Shown here: piece by piece, positions 7,702 through 14,797 of the stretch
Layout: each line of letters begins with the position of its first letter
How positions within the stretch are numbered: position 1 is the first letter of the stretch
Origin: Westiellopsis prolifica IICB1
Lineage (GTDB): Bacteria; Cyanobacteriota; Cyanobacteriia; Cyanobacteriales; Nostocaceae
Direction of reading: 5' to 3'
NCBI RefSeq assembly: GCF_004323185.1
Contig: NZ_NAPS01000001.1
Span: 3,175,921-3,239,920 of the forward strand
DNA: 64,000 nt
Notes under the pieces: generated by a model
Told to the model about the DNA's origin: nothing
What the model saw: the letters and a program-made list of their open reading frames with translations, nothing else
The model's database searches: none
Made by a program: the position numbers and the translations under genes

Positions 7702-9144
7702 CTATAAAGGCAAATAAATAGTGAATGTAGAGCCTTCATCAACCTTGCTAGTAACAATAATGCTACCGCCGTGTGCTTCGATAATGCGTTTGGCGATCGC
7801 CAAGCCTAATCCAACTCCTCGACCTTTACGAGAGCGATCGCCTGTGTAGAATTGCTCAAAAATTCGGGGGAGATCGCTGTCTTTAATCCCTTTACCTTGA
7901 TCGCGGATTTTGACAACAGCTTGTTTACCTTCTTTGTACCCAGTGATAAATATTTGAGAATTAGAAGCTGAGTGCTTGATGGCGTTATCTAGGAGATTGA
8001 GAAGTGCTTGCAACAACCTTTCGGAATCACCCTGTATTTGTAACTCAGCTACATTTACCTGGGTGGAAATTTGCGAATTTTGCATTCGCGTTTCCACGGC
8101 TCTGACTGCACGGTTAATTAAACTAGAAAGCTGAAGACGCTGTTTTTCCAGGTGTGTCACTCCAGCTTCCAAGCGTCCTAAATCCAGTAAATCATCAATC
8201 AGGCGTGATAGCCGTTTGGTTTCGTCTTCTACAGTCTTCAAAAAGCGATCGCTCACTGCTGGTTCTGCAACAGCACCGTTACGCAAAGCTTCAACCGTCA
8301 CCAACACATTACTAATGGGAGTACGAAGTTCATGAGACACGTTTGCTAGAAATGCTCGCCGTTCCTGATCCAACGAAGCTAAACGTTCGCTCATGCGATT
8401 AAGTTCTATTGCTAGCTGGTCTAATTCGTTACTTTGACGAATCTGGAGTTTATCACCAAAATGCCCACTACCCAGACGAATAGCAAAGTTTTTCATCATT
8501 TGAATGGGACGGGAAAGACTGCGCGCTAACCATTGACTGATGAAAGTGCAAACTAAAAGCGTAAATAAAAGTGTACCTAATACGGTCCATATAACTGTGG
8601 CGAACTGGCGTTGAAATTGCTGCAAGGTAATAGACATTCGCAACGCACCCAACAACCGACCGTTACGCATGATTGGTTGGGCGATAAATAGTCTATCGTC
8701 GTTGGATAAGACTCCTTTTGCTACACCTTGCACTTCTCGTTTTTCTAAAGCTGCATCTATTCCAGGTACTACCAGCCAGTCTTTTATTTGTTGGTCTTGT
8801 TGAGGATTAGATGAGGCTATAAGTAGACCCTTATTGTCGAAAACTCTTAATGTGATAGTCTCAGCTGCACCATAACGTTGCACAATCGTCTGTACTTGTT
8901 TGCGCTTATCGTCTTCTAGCACCTCAGCAATACTTTCATTAATCGCAGTACTCCAGCTCCGCATTTCTACCTGCCTCGCTTTCATAAAGTAGGCATAGAA
9001 TGACCAAAGAATGTATCCTGCCATTAGCGAGGTTCCCAAAGCAGTCAGCAACAGGTAAGTAGCTAAAAGCTTGGTATGAATGGAATTCCACTTAATTTTT
9101 GCTAACCAACTCATCATTATATATTTACGATTACTTTTCAGCAC
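7702..9144 (-). CDS. HAMP-type sensor histidine kinase
   Basis: 480 residues from a GTG that overlaps the stop of the upstream receiver gene by 14 bp; ATGs at 9117 and 9114 are alternatives, and no start has a clear ribosome binding site. Membrane helices at about 28-52 and 182-204 enclose an extracytoplasmic sensor domain of about 125 residues. A HAMP segment (about 205-258) follows, then HisKA with LANVSHELRTPIS (His271) and an HATPase domain with N box LLDNAIKHS, G1 DQGKGI and G2 GVGLGLA. All motifs are intact. It is translationally coupled to the single-domain receiver at 9131-9499, its likely partner. The stimulus is unknown. Confidence 0.9.
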   Translation of the reverse strand: MLKSNRKYIMMSWLAKIKWNSIHTKLLATYLLLTALGTSLMAGYILWSFYAYFMKARQVEMRSWSTAINESIAEVLEDDKRKQVQTIVQRYGAAETITLRVFDNKGLLIASSNPQQDQQIKDWLVVPGIDAALEKREVQGVAKGVLSNDDRLFIAQPIMRNGRLLGALRMSITLQQFQRQFATVIWTVLGTLLFTLLVCTFISQWLARSLSRPIQMMKNFAIRLGSGHFGDKLQIRQSNELDQLAIELNRMSERLASLDQERRAFLANVSHELRTPISNVLVTVEALRNGAVAEPAVSDRFLKTVEDETKRLSRLIDDLLDLGRLEAGVTHLEKQRLQLSSLINRAVRAVETRMQNSQISTQVNVAELQIQGDSERLLQALLNLLDNAIKHSASNSQIFITGYKEGKQAVVKIRDQGKGIKDSDLPRIFEQFYTGDRSRKGRGVGLGLAIAKRIIEAHGGSIIVTSKVDEGSTFTIYLPL

Positions 9145-9499
9145 GACGGCGCAACACTGCTTTAATACGTGCCAAAAGTTCGCGAGTATTAAAAGGTTTT
9201 GTCACATAATCATCTGCTCCCGCTTCTAATCCCCATATTTTGTCCACATCTTGGTCTTTTGCGGTCAGCATCACAATTGGCACATCAGAAAATGCACGAA
9301 TCCGCCAGCAAACTTCCATACCGTCCACTTCTGGCAACATCAAGTCTAACAGAATCACATCTGGCACTTGCTTGTGGAACTGTTTGATTGCGCTTTGACC
9401 GTCTGCTGCTGTTGTCACCGTATAGCCTTCTTTTTGCAAACTATAAGAAAGACTTTCTCGCAAAGCTTCTTCATCATCTACTAGTAATACGTGAGGCAT
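9131..9499 (-). CDS. Single-domain response regulator (OmpR-type receiver without DNA-binding domain)
   Basis: 122 residues. A complete receiver with DDE (8-10), phospho-acceptor Asp52 (ILLDLMLP), Thr79 and Lys101 (VTKPF). It closes with RELLARIKAVLRRRAEK, the helix and linker that in OmpR-family regulators lead into the winged helix, and then stops. Output must therefore be by protein contact, or the gene is an ancient truncation kept in operon with its kinase. The stop overlaps the start of the histidine kinase gene at 9144, which indicates translational coupling. Confidence 0.9.
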   Translation of the reverse strand: MPHVLLVDDEEALRESLSYSLQKEGYTVTTAADGQSAIKQFHKQVPDVILLDLMLPEVDGMEVCWRIRAFSDVPIVMLTAKDQDVDKIWGLEAGADDYVTKPFNTRELLARIKAVLRRRAEK

Positions 9500-9552
9500 A
9501 GTTTCTCTGAGATTAATAGTTTCTTCTTATAAAATAACGAATAATATAAGTG

Positions 9553-9645
9553 TAGGACTTACGCACACTCTACGAATTCTTGGCGTTCTTGGCGTCTTGG
9601 CGGTTCAATAAATTAAGCTTTTCGGCAATTTTTGCGTAAGTCCTA
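9553..9645. mobile_element. 93-bp MITE-like element
   Basis: Perfect 13-bp terminal inverted repeats TAGGACTTACGCA and TGCGTAAGTCCTA enclose non-coding DNA with the internal word GGCGTTCTTGGCGTCTTGGC. This terminal sequence is common between genes in filamentous cyanobacteria. There is no reading frame, so mobility would depend on a transposase elsewhere. Confidence 0.75.
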
Positions 9646-9733
9646 AAGTGTTCAAGCGGACGTGATATCAAATGCTAGGATATCAACAAATATTGTGTTT
9701 GCCGAAACTCTTGTACTTAGTCGTATATAAGCC

Positions 9734-10315
9734 ATGCAAAGCACAGAAACTCACTTTAATCTGCGTTTGTGGACAGTTCAGGAGTATCACCGTATGGCTG
9801 AGACGGGGATTTTAGGTGAAGATGAGCGAGTGGAACTGCTAGAAGGAAAAATTATTTGGATGAGTGCAAAGGGTACGGCGCATTGTTCTGCGGTGGGAAG
9901 AACTTATAAATTACTGGAAAAACTATTGGGTAATCAAGCCTGGATATCTATTCAAGACCCCATCGCACTCAACCAACGCTCAGAACCGGAACCAGATATT
10001 GCAGTTGTCAAAATAGACTCACTCGACTACGCAGACCACCATCCTACCCCCAACGAGGTTTATTTGATCATTGAAGTCGCCGATACCAGTTTAAAATTTG
10101 ACTGTGAAACTAAAGGTAAAGCTTACGCACAAGCAGGAATTACAGATTATTGGGTACTCGATGTATTAAATCGTCAATTATATGTACTTCGAGAACCCAA
10201 TGAAGATGGCTATCAAAGTCAAGTGATTTTGGCTGAGGATGGGACGATTTCACTCAAGCAATTTCCCAATGTGCAGATTAGGATTTTGGAAATGTTACCG
10301 CCAGCCCGCAAGTAA
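9734..10315 (+). CDS. Uma2 family (DUF820) PD-(D/E)XK nuclease-like protein
   Basis: 193 residues, typical for this very large cyanobacterial family. Signature elements are the opening MTxxEYHRMAETGIL-like block (here WTVQEYHRMAETG), ERVELLEGKI, EPEPDIAVV and YLIIEVADTSL...DCETKGKAYAQAG. The Asp of PDIAVV and the Glu of LIIEVADTS with the Lys downstream form the predicted PD-(D/E)XK site. Biological function is unknown; the family is often found in many copies and may include selfish or restriction-like nucleases. The gene stands alone just behind a MITE. Confidence 0.88.
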   Translation: MQSTETHFNLRLWTVQEYHRMAETGILGEDERVELLEGKIIWMSAKGTAHCSAVGRTYKLLEKLLGNQAWISIQDPIALNQRSEPEPDIAVVKIDSLDYADHHPTPNEVYLIIEVADTSLKFDCETKGKAYAQAGITDYWVLDVLNRQLYVLREPNEDGYQSQVILAEDGTISLKQFPNVQIRILEMLPPARK

Positions 10316-10347
10316 ACTGCTCTATCGAACTCAAGTGACTTTACAAC

Positions 10348-11406
10348 CTACATCCCCTTGAATCCAACTTTACTTTCAATTTCTCGTAATTTAGTTGTAG
10401 AAATTGTTTTGGAATTGGCAACATTATCCAATGATTGCTTGCGTTGAATACCAAATTGACTGACAATTACACCTATTAAAATTACAGTACCACCGATATA
10501 TTGCGCTAAAGTAGGAACTTCCTGCAAAATTAAATAAGCTGCAACCACCGCCACAACAGGAGCAAACGAGCCAACCAACGATACTTGAGAAACACTAGAA
10601 ACTCTCAAACCAGCTACCCAAAATGACTGACCAACTACTACAATCACTGGTCCATAAATTAACATCCACTTCCATAAAAATGGTGAAAGTGCATCCATAA
10701 AGTGATTTTCACCATAAAGCAGTAAAGCAGTAAAGAAAAATACTATTGTCCCCAAGAGTGTACGAAAAATGCTGTAAAAACCTAGAGGTATTTGAGAGAG
10801 TTTTGCTTTACCAATAATTGTTGATGCTGCTAAGATTATGGCTGCTATTGCTGTCAAAATTTCCCCTGTACCTAAACTAAAGTAGTTTTTCATCTCTGTC
10901 ATGTCTTGGAGAGTAGAAGGCAAAAAAATAGTAAATCCCACGCCGATAAATGAGATGAGCGCGCCAACTATTTCCCAAAGATTTACGCGATCGCGCAACA
11001 GCCAGACAGATAATGCTAAAGTTAAAGGAGGTTCTAAGCGTCCAATTAAAACAACATTGTTCACATTCGTTAACGCCAGCGCTTGAAAAATCAAACCAGG
11101 TGCTACAGCGCCACCAATAATCGCTAATAATGTCAGATTAAGCCATGTATTTTGGGAAATTTTTTGTAATTTCCAAGACTTAAACTGCTTTCCGTATATA
11201 AGTATTAGCACTATCAACGCACAAAGATTACCTACAAATAAAACATTGCACAATGAAATGGGATTGCGACCATCGACAAAGTGTTGAGCGCCGATTTCGG
11301 TGAGTTTGCGCGTGACAGAGTTTGCAGCACCAAAGATAATCACAGCAAACCATAAATAAAGTTGTCCTGGTATGCTGTGTACAAGTAAACGACGTTGTAG
11401 TCTCAT
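10348..11406 (-). CDS. EamA/DMT superfamily transporter
   Basis: 352 residues with about ten hydrophobic helices in two repeated halves, the layout of drug/metabolite transporters with two EamA domains. The first half ends near residue 155 (GALISFIGVGFTIFLP) and the second carries AYLILQEVPTLAQYIGGTVILIGV, the typical last two helices. The substrate cannot be predicted. It lies 27 bp downstream of the DUF4079 gene on the same strand, so the two are probably cotranscribed. Confidence 0.85.
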   Translation of the reverse strand: MRLQRRLLVHSIPGQLYLWFAVIIFGAANSVTRKLTEIGAQHFVDGRNPISLCNVLFVGNLCALIVLILIYGKQFKSWKLQKISQNTWLNLTLLAIIGGAVAPGLIFQALALTNVNNVVLIGRLEPPLTLALSVWLLRDRVNLWEIVGALISFIGVGFTIFLPSTLQDMTEMKNYFSLGTGEILTAIAAIILAASTIIGKAKLSQIPLGFYSIFRTLLGTIVFFFTALLLYGENHFMDALSPFLWKWMLIYGPVIVVVGQSFWVAGLRVSSVSQVSLVGSFAPVVAVVAAYLILQEVPTLAQYIGGTVILIGVIVSQFGIQRKQSLDNVANSKTISTTKLREIESKVGFKGM

Positions 11407-11433
11407 TAATTCTATATAAAAACCGATTTCAGC

Positions 11434-12171
11434 TTATTTCGTGATATTTGATTCAGGACTTACTTGAATCGTACAAGGCTTTATATTACATTGCAGTTCG
11501 TAAAGCTTGTAAACATATTTTTCTTGCCAACCAAGAGGAATTTCCAATAAATCTCGTGTCCCTGTAATTCCTTGTCCAACAAACAATAACAAAGCAACAC
11601 AATTAAGAATAATGTGAACTATCCGCCAACGATTACTTTTATCCTTATAAATATCTTGGACAATTGCCAAGGAGAAAATCATTAACATTGCGGCGATGAT
11701 ACCATAATAATAATGCGATACGTACCACTCATTACCTCGGCGAAATACCTCTGGTTGACAACCCAAAAGAATTAGCCCTGCTCCTGTTAGTGTTGCAAAT
11801 GTTGCTCGCCATGTCGGTGTTTTTGCAATGTAAAGAATGAATAGAGAAATCACAGTTGCAATACACATCGCCATCACAAAAACGACCCGGAAGGGTTCTT
11901 TTGTCCATACCTGATTTTCCAACATTTTGGACAAAATGGAGAAAACCAGCCCTAAAAGACTAATTCCCACAACTGCACCTGATAGCCAACGTCCCAATCG
12001 CAGGTGTTCTTGTCCAACCACAGGTGGTATTTTACTTTTTCCTCCCGTAGTAGTTTGTAGACGACGCTGACGTGTAGACCATGCAAAATTTACGACAATA
12101 CCAATCAGAGGAAATACGAAAGCAGCAGCGATCGCAGGATGCAACAATAAAAAAAAGTCTTTGAGTTGCAT
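11434..12171 (-). CDS. DUF4079-type multi-spanning membrane protein
   Basis: 245 residues with about six membrane helices. The opening LLLLHPAIAAAFVFPLIGIV and the following FAWSTRQRRLQ are characteristic of a cyanobacterial membrane family annotated DUF4079; the His in the first helix and the PxxGIV segment resemble cytochrome b561-like proteins, but heme binding is not shown. It probably forms an operon with the DMT transporter downstream. Function is unknown. Identification rests on recall of the family's N-terminus. Confidence 0.65.
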   Translation of the reverse strand: MQLKDFFLLLHPAIAAAFVFPLIGIVVNFAWSTRQRRLQTTTGGKSKIPPVVGQEHLRLGRWLSGAVVGISLLGLVFSILSKMLENQVWTKEPFRVVFVMAMCIATVISLFILYIAKTPTWRATFATLTGAGLILLGCQPEVFRRGNEWYVSHYYYGIIAAMLMIFSLAIVQDIYKDKSNRWRIVHIILNCVALLLFVGQGITGTRDLLEIPLGWQEKYVYKLYELQCNIKPCTIQVSPESNITK

Positions 12172-12380
12172 AAAAACCTTTATTGATTCATTTCATTTCG
12201 TTGTGATTGAGCATTTCAATACCAAGTAGGTTCATCAACCGTTTTGGTAATTTTTGCTGCATATTCTCCACAAGAGAGCCTATCTTTATGGCTGATAAAT
12301 TCAAATGATTAGAATCAATTTTCCAGAAAAAGTTAATAAACAGAAATATTAATCAACATTAATATTAACTAGTTCAAATA

Positions 12381-12980
12381 TTACTCACGAAAGATAATTT
12401 TGCGTTTGATCCGTGTGATAACACCATCACTTTGTAACTGAGTCAGAGTTCGCGATAGAGCTTCAGGAGTGATACCGATATCATTAGCAATTTCTTTGAG
12501 TGGATGCTCTAAAACCAGAATTTTTTCATTTGCAGGAGTAATGACACGCAGGTAATGCAATACTCGTTCACGAGCAGAGCGCATTCCCCGTAACTCTAGT
12601 AATAACTTTGTATAATGCAATCGCCGCGCTAGCTGTTCGGTAAAAGTTTTTGATAAGTTGAAATCTTGCTCTAATGTATTTAAAAATACTTCTTTAGGAA
12701 AGCAAATGATTCGAGAGGGGAGTTCTGCTACTGCTGTACAAACATAAGTTTCATTAAATAGAGCCACTTCTGCAAAATACTCTCCAGGTCTTACTGAGTA
12801 GTGATTAACAGTTTTTCCCACATCTGTGTAGTGAATGAGCTTAATCCGTCCAGAATCAATTGCAAAAATTGCTTGTGAAGGCTCGTTTTGATAAAAAAGT
12901 ACCTCTCCATGTGCTAAATCTTTGTAGGTAATGGCAGTTTGTAAGCTAGTTGGTAGTTGATCGATTTTGAACGAACTCAT
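12381..12980 (-). CDS. Crp/Fnr-family transcriptional regulator
   Basis: 199 residues. The N-terminal cyclic-nucleotide-binding-type beta-roll (about 10-115, with GEVLFYQNEPSQAIFAIDSG and PGEYFAEVALF) is followed by the long dimer helix and a C-terminal helix-turn-helix (about 160-190, LKEIANDIGITPEALSRTL). The arginine-rich cAMP pocket motif of Crp (RSA) is not evident and there are no N-terminal FNR cysteines, so the effector is unknown. It lies 45 bp downstream of fdhD on the same strand, suggesting cotranscription. The 209 bp downstream, before the DUF4079 gene, hold only AT-rich sequence. Confidence 0.88.
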   Translation of the reverse strand: MSSFKIDQLPTSLQTAITYKDLAHGEVLFYQNEPSQAIFAIDSGRIKLIHYTDVGKTVNHYSVRPGEYFAEVALFNETYVCTAVAELPSRIICFPKEVFLNTLEQDFNLSKTFTEQLARRLHYTKLLLELRGMRSARERVLHYLRVITPANEKILVLEHPLKEIANDIGITPEALSRTLTQLQSDGVITRIKRKIIFRE

Positions 12981-13025
12981 AAATCAGGATACATTGATTG
13001 ATATTCATTGATATCATGTCCTTTG

Positions 13026-13865
13026 TCAGGGGAGTGTCAATCTTTCCCAACCAGAATAAACATTGAATTTTTTTCCCCGCAAAAATCCGATTAAGGTAAC
13101 TTCAAATTCTCTGGCTAGAGAAACTGCTAAACTACTAGGAGCGGAAACTGCACAGATAATTGGTACTCCAGCAACTGTACACTTTTGTAAAATCTCAAAA
13201 CTAGAGCGTCCACTCACCATGACAATATGATTATGCAAAGGTAAGCGATCGCTCAATAAAGCTGAACCAATAAGTTTATCTAGAGCGTTGTGACGTCCAA
13301 CATCTTCTCGCAAACTGATCAACTGCCCTTGAGTATCGAATAAGGCAGCAGCATGTAAACCACCTGTAGCTTTAAATATACCTTGAGCTGCTCTTAGTTG
13401 CTCTGGCAAACTATAGAGAATTTCTGGTGTCACTTTTGGTTCTGGGGGTATGCTTGCAATACCTCGCAAACGCAAAGCTTCCAGACTAGCTTTACCACAA
13501 ACTCCGCAGGCGCTGGAAGTATAGAAGTGACGTTCCAAAGGCTGTAAATTAGGATGTAAATCTTCTCGTAGTTCGACATTGACAATATTAAGACGTTGTT
13601 CGCCATCAATTTCTGTATCTACGCAATAACTCAAACGTTGGATATCCTGTCGGTTGCTAATCACCCCTTCGGTGTAAAGAAAACCAGCAGTTAGTTCAAA
13701 ATCTGCGCCTGGGGTTCGCATGGTGATTGCAACTGTCTGATGTGGAGACATCAGACGAATTTCTAAAGGTTCTTCTGTGGTGATATAGTCGGAGCGCGAT
13801 CGCATTTTACCATCTTCCACTACCCAAACTCTAGCTTGAGTTTTACTGCTTTTAGATTTGTTCAT
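13026..13865 (-). CDS. fdhD: Formate dehydrogenase accessory sulfurtransferase FdhD
   Basis: 279 residues. FdhD transfers sulfur from a cysteine desulfurase to the molybdenum cofactor of formate dehydrogenase-type oxidoreductases. The family motif SACGVCGKASLEAL is present, with the paired Cys120 and Cys123. GRHNALDKLIG and MVSGRSSFEILQK are also characteristic. No formate dehydrogenase gene is in the window, so the client enzyme (possibly another molybdopterin oxidoreductase) is elsewhere. The gene lies between a small ribbon-helix-helix gene and the Crp-type regulator, all on the minus strand. Confidence 0.92.
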   Translation of the reverse strand: MNKSKSSKTQARVWVVEDGKMRSRSDYITTEEPLEIRLMSPHQTVAITMRTPGADFELTAGFLYTEGVISNRQDIQRLSYCVDTEIDGEQRLNIVNVELREDLHPNLQPLERHFYTSSACGVCGKASLEALRLRGIASIPPEPKVTPEILYSLPEQLRAAQGIFKATGGLHAAALFDTQGQLISLREDVGRHNALDKLIGSALLSDRLPLHNHIVMVSGRSSFEILQKCTVAGVPIICAVSAPSSLAVSLAREFEVTLIGFLRGKKFNVYSGWERLTLP

Positions 13866-13965
13866 GATATTTTGGATTTTGGGTTGGCTACAGCTATCAA
13901 AACATATTGGGAGTGTTTCAACCCCTACTCTTTAGAGAGGGGATGAAACACGACTTCTTCGAGAT

Positions 13966-14103
13966 TTATCCCCTTGTTTCCATTTCTAAGTATTCACGAA
14001 TTGCCTCTCTAATTAAGTCATTAATCGAGCGTTCAGTGTCACTAGATTTCTTTTTTAATCCCTCATATTCTTTGTCAGACAATCTTAGGTTGTATCTTTG
14101 CAT
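13966..14103 (-). CDS. Short ribbon-helix-helix (CopG/antitoxin-like) protein
   Basis: A 45-residue reading frame starting MQRYNLRLSDKEYEGLKKK. The short strand RYNLRLS, helix DKEYEGLKKKSS and second helix SINDLIREAIREYLEME match the complete ribbon-helix-helix fold with the 'S-n-lIR-AI--yl' pattern. Such proteins bind operators as dimers and are often antitoxins or plasmid/phage regulators. No toxin gene is adjacent: fdhD follows 100 bp downstream. A dyad symmetric element starts one base before the start codon, and TGGGATT doubles as a weak ribosome-binding region. Codon use looks normal for the window. Confidence 0.7.
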   Translation of the reverse strand: MQRYNLRLSDKEYEGLKKKSSDTERSINDLIREAIREYLEMETRG

Positions 14104-14131
14104 AATCCCATAAACGCGTTATACTGGGATT
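14104..14131. promoter_or_regulatory. Dyad operator candidate at the start of the RHH gene
   Basis: Inverted repeat AATCCCA and TGGGATT separated by 14 bp, with the palindrome AACGCGTT inside. It directly abuts the start codon of the ribbon-helix-helix gene and therefore could serve as its autoregulatory operator. Confidence 0.5.
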
Positions 14132-14224
14132 AGTTTAACGCCACAGGATGAAAAACTCCAAAAACAAAACGTGTGTGCTAAATAACTGAACCATGACAAC
14201 TGAAGATATGGGGTTGTGTTGAGA

Positions 14225-14446
14225 AGTCTTTTTGAGCCTTCAACACGTAAAATCTTGATTCTTTGGAAGATACCAAAGTAACCGCACAGCCAAGAAAGTG
14301 GTCGAGGCGGGTAGGACTGTTTGAGCCAGTCAAAGCCCCTTTGGGGCAGAACAACATTGCGTAGTGTGGCTAAAGCCCACGTAGCAATATCAGTTCGGAA
14401 TCCTGGTTTTTCAAAGCCAGGAGAGTTCAAAAATCCGCTCACTCCC
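14225..14446 (+). ncRNA. Orphan TnpB-type omega-RNA (IS200/IS605 right end remnant), 5' end uncertain
   Basis: The 3' part folds into nested stems: CAAAGCCCCTTTGGGGC, then ATTGC...GCAAT around GTGTGGCTAAAGCCCAC, then CGGAATCC followed by the hairpin TCCTGGTTT/AAAGCCAGGA and GAGAGTTCAA. This order matches the right end of IS200/IS605 elements, where the scaffold RNA ends in a hairpin plus TTCAA and the flanking DNA acts as guide (14431 onward). No tnpB gene is next to it: the DNA on the left carries minus-strand genes. It is thus a stranded right end or a MITE derived from such an element. Identification is by structure and recall, not by search. Confidence 0.45.
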
Positions 14447-14543
14447 CACATCTCCATTTTTCACCACCAAGGCACAAAGACGCCAAGAAAATTCGTCTGT
14501 TAGCTAAAGACTGGTAGGAGAAAAATGTAAATCTTGAGAGAGC

Positions 14544-14608
14544 CAGATCCTTGACAACTTCTGCAAAATGCGGGATCTTGTTGTTCACTAATGATTTAGG
14601 AATGCTAT
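14544..14608. repeat. Decayed interspersed repeat (AATGATTTAGGA family)
   Basis: Contains AGATCC, a weak hairpin around GACAACTTCT, then CACTAATGATTTAGGAATGC. The same order (hairpin, then AATGATTTAGGATTGCTAT) occurs at 21764-21826, so both are copies of one dispersed repeat. The remaining DNA from 14447 to 14797 contains a typical 'accaaggcacaaagacgc' dispersed word and otherwise nothing recognisable. Confidence 0.5.
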
Positions 14609-14797
14609 GGTTTTAGAGTTTTTATACCCATTCAAAAAATGTTGGCGATATATAACCTCGCCAAGTAAGATGCAATAAAGCAGTAGAATAGAAATGTGTG
14701 GAAATTTGCCGGATGGCAACAATGCCTAATTGAATGAAGCTATAGCGTTGATGAGAATGAAAGCTTTTGAGATTATTTATTTAGCAGGCATCTCTGT

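Noticed and set aside
13907-14113. 68-codon plus-strand frame over the RHH gene
   Set aside because: It is antisense to the better supported RHH frame, which has a clear domain pattern.
14119-14457. 112-codon minus-strand frame next to the RHH gene
   Set aside because: It lies antisense to the omega-RNA-like structure, has no ribosome binding site and its composition (many Trp, Phe and Ser) is not protein-like.
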